DNA from: Triticum aestivum | Taxonomy: Eukaryota > Streptophyta > Magnoliopsida > Poales > Poaceae | Assembly (NCBI RefSeq): GCF_018294505.1 | Contig: NC_057803.1 | Coordinates: 687,488,678 to 687,552,677 of the forward strand | DNA: 64,000 nucleotides | Direction of reading: 5' to 3' | Shown: positions 22,840 to 35,504 of the stretch, in pieces | How positions within the stretch are numbered: position 1 is the stretch's first letter | Layout of the letters: the number at the start of each line of letters is the position of its first letter | Notes under the pieces: model-generated | Databases searched by the model: none | Told to the model about the DNA's origin: nothing | What the model saw: the letters and a program-made list of their open reading frames with translations, nothing else | Made by a program: the position numbers and the translations under genes

Positions 22840-25086
22840 ACTCCCCCAAGCTTAAACCTTTGCTTGTCCTCAAGCAATTCAGTTGATAAACTGAAAGTGA
22901 TAAAGAAAAACTTTTACAAACTCTGTTTGCTCTTGTTGTTGTAAATATGTAAAGCTAGCATTCAAGTTTTTAGCAAAGATTATGAACTAACCACATTCGC
23001 AATAACATTTAGGTCTCATGTTTACTCATGTCAATGGCATAATCAACTAGCGAGCAATAATAACAAATCTCGGATGACAACACTTTCTCAAAACAATCAT
23101 AATATGATATAACAAGATGGTATCTCGCTAGCCCATTCCGAGACCGCAAAACATAAATGCAGAGCACCTTTCAAGATCAAGGACTGACTAGACATTGTAA
23201 TTCATGGTAAAAGAGATCCAGTCACAGTCATACTCAATGTAAACTAACACTAATGGATGCAAATGACAGAGGTGCTCTCCAACTGGTGCTTATTAATTAG
23301 AGGATGATGACTCAACATAAAAGTAAATAGATAGGCCCTTCACAGAGGGAAGCAGGGATTTGTAGAGGTGCCAGAGCTCGGTTTTGAAATAGATATGCAT
23401 AATATTTTGAGAGGTATACTTTGATTGTCAACATAACAAACGACAGATCTTGATATCTTCCATGCTACACACATTATAGGCGGTTCCCAAACAAAACGAT
23501 AAAGTTTATACTCCCCCTCCACCAACAAGCATCAATCCATGGCTTGGTTGAAACAACGAGTGCCTCCAACTAACAAGAGTCCCGGGGGAGTTTTGTTTGC
23601 AGTTATTTTGATTTGATTTGCATAAAGCATGGGACTGAGCATCCCGGTGACCAGCCATTTTCTCGTGAGTGAGGAGCGGAGTCCACTCCTCTTGAGAATA
23701 GCCCACCTAGCATGGAAGATACAGACAGCCCTAGTTGATACATGAGCTATTCGAGCATACAAAACATAATGTTTATTTGAAGGTTTAGAGTTTGGCACAT
23801 ACAAATTTAATTGGAGCGACAGGTAGATACCGTATATAGGTAGGTATGGTGGACTCATATGGAACAAATTTGGGGTTTATGGAGTTGGATGCACAAGCAG
23901 TATTCCCGCTTAGTACAAGTGAAGGCTAGAAAAAGACTGGGAAGCGACTAGCTAGAGAGCGACAACAATCATGAACATACATTAAAATTAATCAACACCG
24001 AATGCAAGCATGAGTAGGATATAATGCACCATGAACATAAATATCGTAGAGGCTATGTTGATTTTGTTTCAACTACATGCATGAACATGTGCCAAGTCAA
24101 GCCACTCAAATCGTTCAAAAGAGGATACCACCCTATCATACCACATCACAACCATTTTAATAGCATGTTGACACGCAAGGTAAACCATTATAAGCTCCTA
24201 GCTAATTAAGCATGGCATAAGCAACTATTATCTCTAATTGTCATTACAAACATGTTTCTTTCATAATAGGCTGAGCGATGACATGATGACAAGGCCTAAT
24301 CGACCTTCTAGAGCAGATTCTCGACCTTAAAGAGCATGTTCTATACTAGACTTGTGGCTTCAGGAGATGAAAAGCTTGATGAACCCCGACCCACTAGACC
24401 AAGTGAGTGATGTTGCATTTCGAACAATCAGGAATGATGAACTAATCATATTTACAAAAACAAGAGAGGTCGAGTTCATACCAGCTTTTCTCATCTCAAT
24501 AAGTTCATCATATAATCATCATTATTGCCTTTCACTTGCACGACCGAATAGTGTGGATAATAATAATAGTGCACGTGCATTGGACTAACCTGGAATCTGC
24601 AAGCATACAGTTCAAGAGAGAAGACAAGGTAATATGGGCTCTTTGTTAGATCAACAATAATGCATATAAGAGCCACTCAACATTTTCATTATGGTCTTCT
24701 CCTCTCGACCCCCAAAGAAAAGAAACAAAACTATTTACACAGGAAAGCTCCCAACAAGCAAAAGAAGAACGGGAAATATTTTTGGGTTTTCTTTTTAGTT
24801 ACTACTACTACAGGCATAGAAAGTAAACTAACTAAAAGCTACAATTGATTTTTTGGTTTTTTTCTTAAGGTTTATCAAACACACAAGAAGAAAGCATAAA
24901 AAGGGAAATAAACTAGCATGGATATTACAATGAAAAAGTATGAGCACCGACAACTAGCATGAGTTTGTGAACATGAATGTAATGTCGGTGAGAAGTACGT
25001 ACTCCCCCAAGCTTAGGCTTTTAGCCTAAGTTGGTCTATGGCCACAGCTGGCCTGGCGGATATCCAAAGTAATAGTTGGGGTCGTA
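22840..25086 (-). other. S1 3' non-coding region with terminal and internal polypurine tracts
   Basis: The polypurine tract taagcttgggggag (minus, 22854-22841) abuts the 3' LTR. A second copy, taagcttgggggagta, is at 25016-25000 just after the second ORF, 2.2 kb upstream. The DNA between has many stops and no gene. The same arrangement occurs in S2 (60528-60545 and 62541-62555). Confidence 0.75.
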
Positions 25087-26094
25087 CTAAGAAGGAGCCT
25101 TGGGTTGCCACTGGTTGGCAATCTCCTCTAGATCCCACTGGTAAATAGACTGTCGTGAAGGATCAAATTGTGGTTCCGACTCTGGCTCTATAGCCGATGT
25201 GGGATTTTGGTAGGCGTGAATGGCCTCCGGCGGAACAAGGTACTTGCCTGTAGATAAGTCAAACAAAGAAGGAGTAGGCAAAGTGATAGTCTCAGGGTGA
25301 TTTTTATCAAAAATTAGCTTGTATTTAAGCATCTTTTCCTTATTCTTAACGATAAAATCATGTGCTACCATAATCTTATAGTCTAGAAAAACAGGAGGCA
25401 ACAACTTTTCTTCTTTCTCATAATGTCTAATAGGTATGTTAAAATGCACAGCGAGGCGCGAGGCGAAGATACCTCCCAAGATGGGGCCCTTAGTACGGTT
25501 AAGGTTTAACCGCTTTGCAACAATAGCGCCCATACTAAATGTGCCATCATGGAACAAGGCATGGCACAAAATAACAATATCAGGGGCACTAAGGTTGCCA
25601 TAGTTTTCGTGACCAATCAAGCATCTACTAGCAAATATTGCAAAGTAACGTAGAACAGGAAAATGTATGCTAGTAATTCTTGCATCGGAAACCTTCCTAG
25701 TTTCCCCTACAACAATCATATCAATAAACCCTTCCACATCACTACGATGTGGTTCTTCTATGCTGCCTGTAAATGGTATCTTACAGACCCGGCAGAAATC
25801 GAAAAGGGGCATCTCCTTATACTCATCATATAAATAGAAATCCATCGAATGTGGTGACCTCCTAGCATGGAAATGAAAATTTTGCACAAAAATATTAGTG
25901 ATTAAGAGATACAGTTTGCGTTGGTCATGGAGGAAGTCGGTGAGGCCTGCATTCTCAGCCAACTCATAAAAATCATCATAAATCCCGGCTGCTCTCAAGA
26001 AATCATCACAAGGCCATTCACACGGCCGAACTTCCGTGGTGCGAGGGAGATTATATTTGGGCCTCTTATCCTCCTCACTTTGCTTATCCTTCAA
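25087..26094 (-). CDS. S1 second ORF, 335 aa, unknown function
   Basis: Intact frame starting MKDKQSEEDKRPKYNLPRTT. It is largely helical and soluble in appearance, with VRPCEWPCDDFLRAAGIYDD near the N-terminus, a middle region ending LSAPDIVILCHALFHDG, and a Pro/Gln/Glu-rich tail. There is no signal peptide or membrane helix, so an envelope role is unlikely despite its position between protease and LTR. It resembles what I remember of ATHILA ORF-1 or 'plant transposon' domains, with low certainty. S2 carries a strongly diverged homologue at 59489-60497. A GC-rich promoter-like module 430-480 bp upstream may drive it. Confidence 0.6.
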   Translation of the reverse strand: MKDKQSEEDKRPKYNLPRTTEVRPCEWPCDDFLRAAGIYDDFYELAENAGLTDFLHDQRKLYLLITNIFVQNFHFHARRSPHSMDFYLYDEYKEMPLFDFCRVCKIPFTGSIEEPHRSDVEGFIDMIVVGETRKVSDARITSIHFPVLRYFAIFASRCLIGHENYGNLSAPDIVILCHALFHDGTFSMGAIVAKRLNLNRTKGPILGGIFASRLAVHFNIPIRHYEKEEKLLPPVFLDYKIMVAHDFIVKNKEKMLKYKLIFDKNHPETITLPTPSLFDLSTGKYLVPPEAIHAYQNPTSAIEPESEPQFDPSRQSIYQWDLEEIANQWQPKAPS

Positions 26095-26514
26095 GCTTCG
26101 GCTCGATGAGCCCCTAAAAAAATCTCTTCATCTTTTTCAAAAAATTTATGAAATTTTTAGTAACTTCAAAGTAAAAGTGAACCAAACTCAACAAAATTGA
26201 TAGCAACTACTCCTACAAGTGCCTAGAGACTGTATCATGCATTAGAACTACTTGGGACCATATAAATTTGACATGCAAGCTCAAGAACAGGGTCACCTAG
26301 ACAACAAAAATTTGCAATGAATAAAGCACTAGAACAAAACTAATTGGACCATTGGAGGAGTCACATACCAAAGAACAATCCCCCAAAGTAGTTTTGTGAA
26401 TGGTGCTTTGAGCTAGAAGATCGAAAATGGCAGCAAGATGAGCTAGAACTCGTGCTTGAGCTGGTTGGTGATTTTTTGGGAGGAAGAAGGAGTGTGTGGT
26501 GGCTGGAATAAGTG

Positions 26515-26585
26515 GAGGGGATCCATGTGGGGTCCACGAGGCAGGGGCACGCCCTCCACCCTCGTGGGCACGTGGCTGCTCCCCG
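26515..26585 (-). promoter_or_regulatory. LTR-like GC-rich module inside S1, possible internal promoter
   Basis: ggtccacgaggcaggggc followed by acgccctccaccctcgtggg is the same foldable ccacgagg...cctcgtgg module found 40-70 bp upstream of the TATA box in the LTRs of S1, S2 and H. Here it precedes the second ORF rather than an LTR start site. It is conserved at the same place in S2 (59040-59090). Confidence 0.4.
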
Positions 26586-26893
26586 TGCTGTGTTTTCAGT
26601 GCCAAATATTCTCAAATATTCTAGAAAAAATCATATTTAATTTTCAAGGCATTTGGAGAACTTTTATTTTCGGGGTATTTTTTATTGCATGAATAATTCA
26701 GAAAACAGACAGAAAATACTATTTTTGCTTTATTTAATATTAATAACAGAAAGTAAAAGGAGGGTACAAAAAGTTGTGTTTTCTAAATTCACCCATCTCA
26801 TGCTCATCAAAAGGAATCCACTAACAAGGTTGATCAAGTCTTGTTAACAAACTCATTCCGAATTGCATGAAATCGAAGAAATTTCGAATAACA

Positions 26894-29658
26894 CTATGTT
26901 ACCTCAACGGGGATATGCATGTCCCCAACAATAAGAATATCATATTTCTTCTTGACAGTAGGAAGAGGAAATTCAAAACCTCTAATAGTAATTGTTGAAA
27001 ATTTTCTAATAGAATTGATACTATGGACTTGAGGTTGTTTCCTCGGAGAGTGTACCGTATGCTCATTACCATTAACATGAAATTTGACATTGCCTTTGGT
27101 GCAATCAATAATGGTCCCTGCAGTATTCAAAAAGGGTCTTCCAAGAATAATAGACATACTATTGTCCTCGAGAATATCAAGAATAACAAAGTCCGTTAAA
27201 ATAGTAATGTTTGCAACCACAACAGGCACATCCTCACAAATATCGATAGGTATAGCAGTTGATTTATCAGCCATTTGCAAAGATATTTTAGTAGGTGTCA
27301 ACTTATTCAAATCAAGCCTATGATATAAAGAGAGAGACATAACACTAACACCAGCTCCAAGATCACATAAAGCAGTTTTAACATAGTTTCATTTAATGGA
27401 GCAAGGTATAGTTGGTACTCCTGGATCTCCAAGTTTCTTTGGTATTCCACCCTTAAAAGTATAATTAGCAAGCATGGTGGAAATTTCAGCTTCCAATATC
27501 TTTCTCTTATTTGTAACAATATCTTTCATATATTTAGCATAAGGATTCATTTTAAGCATATCGGTCAAACGCATACACAAAAAGATAGGTCTAATCATTT
27601 CAGCAAAGCGCTCAAAATCCTAATCATCCTTTTTCATGGATGGTTTAGGAGGAAAAGGCATGGGTTTCTGAACCCATGGTTCTCTTTATTTACCGTGCTT
27701 CCTAGCAACAAAGTCTCTCTTATCATAACGTTGATTCTTTGATTGTGGGTTATCAAGATCAACAACAGGTTCAATTTCTACATCATTATCATTGCTAGGT
27801 TGAGCATCAACATGAACATCATCATTAACATTATCACTAGGTTCATGTTCATTACCAGATTGTGTTTCAGCATCAGAGATAGAAATATCATTGTGATTCT
27901 CAGGTGTGTCTACAACAGGTTCACTAGAAACATGCAAAGTCCTATCATTTTTCTTTTTCTTCCTCTTAAAGGACTAGGTGCATCAATATTAATTCTTTGA
28001 TAATCTTGCTCAATTCTCTTAGGATGGCCCTCAGGATACAAAGGTTCCTGAGTCATTTTACCACCTCTAGTCATAACTCTAACATCATTATCATTCTTAT
28101 TGTTTAATTCATTGAGCAAATCATTCTGAGCTTTAAGTACTTGTTCTACTTGAGTGGTAACCTTAGAAGCATGTTTACTAATAAGTTTAAGTTCACCTTT
28201 AATACTAGCTATATAATCACTCAAGTGTTCAATCATATAAGCATTATGTTTCAGTTGTCAACCAACATAAGCATTAAAATCTTCTTGCTTAACCATAAAG
28301 TTATCAAATTCATCCAAACATTGGCTAGCAAACTTAGTAGGAGGGATTTCAGCTTTATCATATCTATAGAGAGAATTTACCTTTACTACCTGTGTCGGGT
28401 TATCAAGACCATGTATTTCTTCAACAGGCGGCAAATTAAGACCATGTATTTCTTCAACAGGAGGTAAATTCTTAACATCTTCTACTTTTATACCTTCTTC
28501 TTTCATAGATTTATTTGCCTCTTGCATATCTTCAGGACTGAGAAATAGAATACCCCTTTTCTTCGGAGTTGTCTTAGGAGTTGGTTCAGGAAGTGTCCAA
28601 TTATTTTCATTAGTCAACATATTATTCAATAGCAATTCAGCTTGATCAACAGTTCTTTCCCTGAAAACACAACCAGCACAACTATCCAGGTAATCTCTGG
28701 AAGCATCGATTAGTCCATTATAAAAGATATCAAGTATTTCATTTTTCTTGAGAGGATGATCAGACAAAGCATTAAGTAATTGGAGAAGCCTCCCCCAAGC
28801 TTGTGGGAGACTCTCTTCTTCAATTTGTACAAAATTATATATTTCCCTTAAAGCAACTTGTTTCTTATGAGCGGGGAAATATTTAGCAGAGAAGTAATAA
28901 ATCATATCCCGGGGACTACGCACACAACCAGGATCAAGAGAATTAAACCATATCTTAGCATCACCCTTTAATGAGAACGGAAATAACTTAAGGATATAAT
29001 AGTAGCGAGTTTTCTCATCACTAGTGAACATGGTAGCTATATCATTTAATTTAGTAAGATGTGCCACAACAATTTTAGATTCATAGCCATAGAAAGGATC
29101 AAATTCAACCAAAGTAATTATATCGGGATCAATAGAGAAATCATAATCCTTATCAGTAATAAAGATAGGTGAAGTAGCATAAGCAGGATCATATTTCATT
29201 CTAGCATTCAGAGATTTTTCTTTCAGTTTAGCTAATAATTTCTTAAGATCACTTCTATCATTGCAGGCAAGAAAGTCTCTAGCAGTTTCTTCATCCATAA
29301 CATAACCCTCAGGAACAACGGGCAATTCATATCTAGGGGGAGAATCTTCATCATCACTTTCATCAATATTATCAGTTTCAATAATTTCATTCTCTCTAGC
29401 CCTAGCAAGTTGTGCATCAAGAAATTCACCTAGTGGCACAATAGTATCAAGCATAGAAGTAGTTTCATCATAAGTATCATGCAAAGCAGAAGTGGCATCA
29501 TCAATACCTTGTGACATATCAGAATTAATAACATGTGTAGGTGTCACAAGTTTACTCATAACAGAAGGTGAATCAAGTGCAGAGCTAGATGGCAGTCCCA
29601 TACCTCCCCTCATAGTTGAGGGATAGATCTTGGTTCTTTGATCTTTCAAGTTCTTCAT
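26894..29658 (-). pseudogene. gag: S1 gag-protease polyprotein, broken
   Basis: Gag starts MKNLKDQRTKIYPSTMRGG at 29658 and stays open to 28258. The Retrotrans_gag-type core includes RYYYILKLFPFSLKGDAKIW, RSPRDMIYYFSAKYFP and ESLPQAWGRLLQLL. Later frames carry a coiled-coil-like segment (28236-27910), an acidic linker, KYMKDI...ISTMLANYTFKG and an aspartic-protease-like domain (CDLGAGVSVM, then IILGRPFLNTAG at 26894-27380). In the protease the usual D-S/T-G-A triad reads D-L-G-A. Breaks include a stop at 28258 and a TGA near 27390 where S2 has a sense codon. No polymerase follows; the frame ends near 26894. Confidence 0.7.
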
Positions 29659-29706
29659 AATGACAAGCAGATATAAATCCCACGTGACTCAAAGAATAGA
29701 GCTATG

Positions 29707-29725
29707 GTCCCCGGCAACGACGCCA
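29707..29725 (-). promoter_or_regulatory. primer-binding site of S1
   Basis: Minus-strand tggcgtcgttgccggggac, 11 nt inside the LTR end, matches the tRNA-Asp 3' end with one C-to-T change. Confidence 0.85.
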
Positions 29726-29736
29726 GAAAATAGTCT

Positions 29737-31135
29737 TGATAACCCACAAGTATAGGGGATCGCAACAGTTTTCGAGGGTAGAGTATTCAACCCAAATTTA
29801 TTGATTCGACACAAGGGGAGCCAAAGAATATTCTCAAGTATTAGCAGCTGAGTTATCAATTCAACCACACCTGGAAACTTAATATTTGTAGCAAAGTATT
29901 TAGTAGCAAAGTGATATGATAGTAGTGGTAATGGTAGCAAAGTAATATTTTTGGGTTTTGTAGTGATTGTAATAATAGCAACTGAAAAGTAAATAAGCGA
30001 AGAACAATATAGGAAAAGCTCGTAGGCATTGGATCGGTGATGGAGAATTATGTCGTATGCGATCGATCATGCAACAATTATAACATAGGGTGACACATAA
30101 CTAGCTCCAATTGATCAATGTAATGTAGGCATGTATTCCGAATATAGTCATAGGTGCTTATGGAAAAGAACTTGCATGACATCTTTTGTCCTACCCTCCC
30201 GTGGCAGCGGGGTCCTATTGGAAACTAAGGGATATTAAGGCCTCCTTTTAATAGAGTACCGGACCAAAGCATTAACACATAGTGAATACATGAACTCCTC
30301 AAACTATGGTCATCACCGGGAGTGGTCCCGATTATTGTCACTTTGGGGTTGCCGGATCATAACACATAGTAGGTGACTATAGACTTGCAAGATAGGATCA
30401 AGAACTCACATATATTCATGAAAACATAATAGGTTCAGATTTGAAATCATGGCACTCGGGCCCTAGTGACATGCATTAAGCATAGCAAAGTCATAGCAAC
30501 ATCAATCTCAGAACATAGTGGATACTAGGGATCAAACCCTAACAAAACTAACTCGATTACATGATAAATCTCATCCAACCCATCATCGTCCAGCAAGCCT
30601 GCGATGGAATTACTCACGCACGGTAGTGAGTATCATGAAATTGGTGATGGAGGAAGGTTGATGATGACGACGAGGACGGATTCCCCTCTCCGGAGCCCCG
30701 AACGGACTCCAGATCAGCCCCCCCGAGAGAGTTTAAGGCTTGGTGGCGGCTCCATACCATAAAACACGATGAATCCTTCTCTGTCATTTTTATCCCCGAA
30801 CACAAATATATGGAGTTGGAGTTGAGGTCGGTAGAGCGTCAAGGGGCCCACGAGGCAGGGGGCGCACCCAGGGGGTAGGCGCACCCCCACCCTCATGGAC
30901 ATGGTGTGGGCCCCCTGACATGGATCTTTCTTCCAGTATTTTTTATATATTCCAAAAATAATCTCCATTGATTTTCAGGTCATTTCGAGAACCTTTAGTT
31001 CTGCACAAAAATAACACCATGGCAATTCTGCTGAAAACAGCGTCAGTCCGGGTTAGTTACATTCAAATCATGCAAGTTAGAGTCCAAAATAAGGGCAAAA
31101 GTGTTTGGAAAAGTAGATACGACGAAGAGGTATCA
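29737..31135 (-). repeat. 5' LTR of S1 (1399 bp)
   Basis: Begins TGATACCTCTTCGTCGTATC at 31135 and ends ...CTTGTGGGTTATCA at 29737 (minus). It contains the ggcgcacc-type GC module (30842-30903) and a TATA-like catatattt near 30805-30813. It is mirrored almost base for base at 54435-55832. Confidence 0.9.
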
Positions 31136-32719
31136 AGCGGCGCCACACGGCGACACCTGTCCGATGGAGGAGATGACCTTCGGACCGCCAGGTTTCCGGG
31201 TGTTTCCTCGTGGGACCTCGCCGCCAGTCCGACGTGGAGGGCATGCCCGGGCTCCCTCATATCGGCCTCATATTTGGGCTGGATATGAGGTCATTTGAGG
31301 GGGCCCGTTTGGGTCAAAAAATCATGACCGGCCAGTGACCAGGCAGGCCGCCCGGGCGTTTGAGGCCGGTTTGGGACGCTCAGCTGTAGATGCTCTAGGG
31401 ATCTCTTTAACTCATACTCACCAATTTATATATGTTCAACAACGTTCTCTAGTGTGAGTTTAAACGGGATCCTTCACATCTAAGGTGGATGGTGATTATC
31501 ACGTTGGATCAGTGAGTTTGAGCAAGAGAAAGAATAAAAATTCTACTAGGGCTGAATGAGGAACAACGTGTACTCCTCGCGTGCATATGTCGTGGCCTAA
31601 ACATCAATTTCTGGGCCAATGAATCTCTTCCCAATTGTGTCATTAGAGATGGGGATTTATGATCGAATAGCATCTTCCAGCCACTGTTGGTGTTTTTGTC
31701 AAAGTGGTCAATCCTCAGTCAAGCCAACTGATGATAGAATTGCTACGTGACAATATTTTTATTCTTCTTTTTCGTTGCAACGCACATGCATGTTTTCCAA
31801 TTACTAATAAAGTACGGTGTGTTTCTGTCTTTTTTAATCCGTCCAGACATATATCTGATTATGTATATGTGGTTGACCACTATCATTGATCTGATCCATG
31901 TCACGGAGAAAAATGATGCAACCTTTTGGTCTAATATTCATTCTTAGTTCCATGAGCACAAGAATTTCAAGCCCTACCGCAAGGAAGTCATCCAAATGGT
32001 GGGACAAAATCACTCAACCATTGATGGTACACCATCATATAGTCCATGAGCAAGTATTGCAACCACTACAAACAAATAATCGGACAATGTCCAAGTGGCA
32101 CACAAATCGCCAAGGAAGTAAGTTGTTCTATGTCTTAGTCATTTGACCAGATATGCAATTTTTTTTGCCAGAAATGCTCTATGTGTTGGCTCTTGATGCG
32201 GCGATGATCGTGTAAGCCATCCATACTAGGATGTCGAAGCGCTTGGCGGCCAAAAAATAGGCGGTTGATGCAGAGAAGCCAGTGACAGAGTGAGCGAATA
32301 GGCACGGACAACCAATCTGGGAGAGAATTTTTCTTTCGTACGCACTGCCTGGATGGAAGTTTTGTACTATGAACATCTGTCTCTTTTTCCTTGTGATCAG
32401 GTGCTATGAACATCGCATTTTGATATGCATTTGAGAAGGAGATTGGAGCTAGGAGAATGTTTAAGGGATGCAGTTGGATGGCCTGCTCCCGTATCTGTGC
32501 CCATGCACGTGTCTGGACACTAGTGGTGGATCTAGGATTTTGAAACGGGGTGGTCCACCAGCATACAAAATAATTTATCTATAGCACAATATTAATAATA
32601 TTAATCTGGTAAGACAATTTCTTAACATTAATTCGTGGTGGTCCACCAACATACACCCACGGCGGAATCAATTTTTTTATAGAAACAAAATTCAATCCCA
32701 CATAAAAAATGTGTATAAT
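31136..32719. repeat. S1 upstream flank: MITE-like end and unclassified DNA
   Basis: 31136-31400 is GC-rich and ends with ctgtagatgctctaggg, the kind of end seen on hAT-like MITEs. 31401-32719 is unclassified. It includes a 65-codon minus frame (32179-32376, MFIVQNFHPGSAYERKILSQ...) whose product looks protein-like but matches nothing I recognise. The whole stretch is repeated inverted at 52851-54434 with only a few differences. Confidence 0.6.
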
Positions 32720-33211
32720 CATTCATAGATTTAAACCATGAGTAGGAGAATTTCTTAACATTAATTTCATTCTTTCCCAATATTGCGCAACATGTTCATT
32801 CTCAAGTTGCTTGAAATTCATGATTTGATTCCTAAGATAAATAATTTTCACGGGAGAAAAATACTTTTAATGATAAAAGCATCTTTGCGCTTCTCCCAAA
32901 AATCGATACTATTTCATGGTAAAGATGAAAACCTAAATTTTGCACGATCATGCAAAGAGAAAGGAAATAATTTTATTTTCACAATATCATTGTCCACATC
33001 TTTTTTCTTTTGCATATCACACAATTCTATGAAAGTTTTGATGGGACGCGCCATCCTCATTAGGAAATTGCTCTTTCATAACAAGATTCAACAAAGCGGC
33101 ATTAATATCATAAGACTCCGCACTAGCGGCGGCAAGAGTAATAGGATTACTAATAAAATTATTATTATTAGTATTGAAAAGATCACACAATTTCGTGTTT
33201 TCTTGTGACAT
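32720..33211 (-). pseudogene. gag fragment of a third LTR element (F), left copy
   Basis: Starts MSQENTKLCDLFNTNNNNFI at 33211. The frame breaks after 65 codons, but shifted frames continue with gag-like pieces (MNFKQLENEHVAQYWERMKL). The interior of F is lost beyond about 32720. It has an inverted near-identical copy at 52359-52850. Confidence 0.6.
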
Positions 33212-33393
33212 CGTGACTACACAAACAAGATCACAAGCAAACAAAAGATCGAACAAGAAAAAGGCAAACATAAAATATTTTTGTAAAAACTTTTTAGAAG
33301 TGAAGGAGATGAAAACGAGAGGCAAATGGCAAATAAATTAATTGCAAGGAGATGAGAGTTTATGCGTAGGTACTTGATAGATGTTGATGATGT

Positions 33394-34279
33394 CTCCCCG
33401 GCAACGACACCAGAAATTCTTCCTGATTGCTTATATCTGCGTTGGTAATTTCCCGAAGAGGAGAGGATGATGCAGCACAACAAAGGTAAATATTTCCCTC
33501 AGCTATGAAACCAAGGTTATCAATCCAGTAGGAGAACCAAGCAATACTATGTAAACATCACCTGCACACAAACAACAAATACTTGCAACCCAACGTGTAA
33601 GAGGGATTGTCAATCCTCAGCGGTATTGAGATAGATTATATTGTATGAGATTTGATAAATAGATCTAACTAAAACACAAAATTAATTAAATCAATAAAAA
33701 GTGCAGCAAGGTATTTTTAGATTTAATATGTTAGGAAATAGACCCATGCCCGTAGTTTTCATTAGAGGCTTTTCTCAAGAAAATAGCATACAATGGATAC
33801 ACAAATTACTGTTGGGTAATTGATAGAAAAGCAAATAACTATGATGATATTCATGGTAATGATCATATATATAGGCATCACGTCCAAGATTAGTAGATCG
33901 ATTCCTGTCTGCATCTGCTACTATTACTCCACACATCGACCGCTATCCATCATGCATTTAGTGTATTAAGTTCATGAAAAAACGGAGTAATGCAATAAGA
34001 ACGATGAGATGATGTAGAAAAGATAAACTCACGTATGAATAAACCCCATGTTGTTACCCTTAATAGCAATGATACATGCATGTCATGTCTCTTTCTATCA
34101 TTGAGATTGAGTACCGCAAGATCGAACCCATCACAACGCACCTCTTCCCATGGCAAGAAAAATCAATCTAGTTGGCCAAAGCAAACCAAAATTTCAGAGA
34201 AGAAATACGAGGCTATAACAATCATGCATAAAAGAGTTCAGCAAAGACTCAAATAATATTCATGGATAGAACTAACCAT
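33394..34279 (-). mobile_element. element F: LTR fragment (33428-34279) and primer site
   Basis: The minus-strand LTR ends ...ATATAAGCA at 33428 and is followed by tggtgtcgttgccggggag (33412-33394), a tRNA-Asp-like primer site with two C-to-T differences. The 5' part of this LTR is missing; at 34280 it abuts a plus-oriented LTR of a similar family. Confidence 0.7.
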
Positions 34280-35016
34280 TAATACGTCTCCAACGTATCT
34301 ATAATTTTTGATTGTTCCATGCTATTATATTACCTATTTTGGATGTTTTATACGCATTAATATGCTATTTTATAGTATTTTTGGGACTAACCTATTAACC
34401 TAGAGCCCAGTGCCAGTTTCTGCTTTTTCCTGGTTTTTAGCTTCGCAGAAAAGGAATATCAAACGGAGTCCAATCGGAATAAAACTTCCGCGATGATTTT
34501 TCTTGGACCAAAAGACACCGAGGAGACTTGGTGTGCAAGTCAGAAGAGCCATGAGGCAGCGACAAGGGTGGAGGGCGCGCCCTAGGGGGGGGGGTGCCCC
34601 CTACCTTGTGGGCCCCTCGTGACCCCCTGACCTAGTTCTTCGTCCTATATATTCACATATATTCCTGAACCTCCAGAAGCATCCACGAAAACACTTTTCC
34701 ACCCTCGCAACCTTCTGTTCCCGTGAGATCCCACTTGGCGCCTTTTCCAGCGTCTTGCCAGAGTGGGATTCGATCACGGAGGGCATCTACATCAACTCCA
34801 CTACCCATCTGATGAAGTGTGAGTAGTTTACCACAGACCTATGGGTCCATAGCTAGTAGCTAGATGACTTCTTCTCTCTCTTTGATTCTCAATACCATGT
34901 TGTCCTTGATGTTCTTGGAGATCTATCAGATGTAATCTTCTTTTGCGGTGTGTTTGTCAAGATCCGATGAATTGTGGATTTTTGATCAGATTATCTATGA
35001 ATATTATTTGGATCTT
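34280..35016 (+). repeat. Wham-like LTR fragment W (plus)
   Basis: Begins taatacgtctccaacgtatc (terminal TG mutated to TA) and runs through a GC module (34560-34620) and TATA-like cctatatattc to 35016, where another LTR starts. The first 127 bp are repeated inverted at 51164-51290, the innermost part of the patch. Confidence 0.75.
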
Positions 35017-35504
35017 TGATGACCCACAAGTATAGGGGATCTATCGTAGTCCTTTCGATAGGTAAGAGTGTCGAACCCAACGAGGAGCAGAAGGAAGTGA
35101 CAAGCGGTTTTTAGCAAGGCATTCTCTGCAAGCACTGAAATTATCGGTAACAGATAGTTTTATGATAGGGTAAATTGTAACAGGTAATAAGTAAATGTAG
35201 TAACTAAGGTGCAGCAAGGTGGCCCAATCCTTTGTAGCAAAGGACAAGCCTGAACAAACTCTTATATAAAGAAAAGCCCTCCCGAGGACACATGGGAATT
35301 GTTGTCAAGCTAGTTTTTATCATGCTCATATGATTCACGTTCGTTACTTTGATAATTTGATATGTGGGTGGACCAGTGCTTGGGTGCTGCCCTTCCTTGG
35401 ACACGCCTCCCACTTATGATTAACCCTCTCGCAAGCATCCACAACTACGAAAGAAGTATTAAGGTAAACCTAACCATAGCACAAAACATATGAATCCAAA
35501 TCAA
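35017..35504 (-). repeat. LTR fragment of another Gypsy family (minus)
   Basis: Starts tgatgacccacaagtatagg, i.e. an LTR 3' end read on minus, and is cut at 35504 by the Angela-like LTR. It does not resume on the far side. Confidence 0.6.

Larger units (their letters stand above)
22218..31135 (-). mobile_element. element S1: Sabrina-like non-autonomous Gypsy element
   Basis: Minus-strand element with a 5' LTR (29737-31135), primer site, gag and protease-like region, a second ORF, a polypurine tract and a 3' LTR cut short by element H. No reverse transcriptase, RNase H or integrase is present in the 6.9 kb interior, so it depends on another element for mobility. The first ~235 bp of its two LTRs differ at about 17 positions (~7%), so it is an old insertion. 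It is the apparent template of the 51-57 kb patch. Confidence 0.8.

Noticed and set aside
25087..26094. S1 second ORF as an envelope protein
   Set aside because: No signal peptide, membrane segment or glycoprotein-like features.
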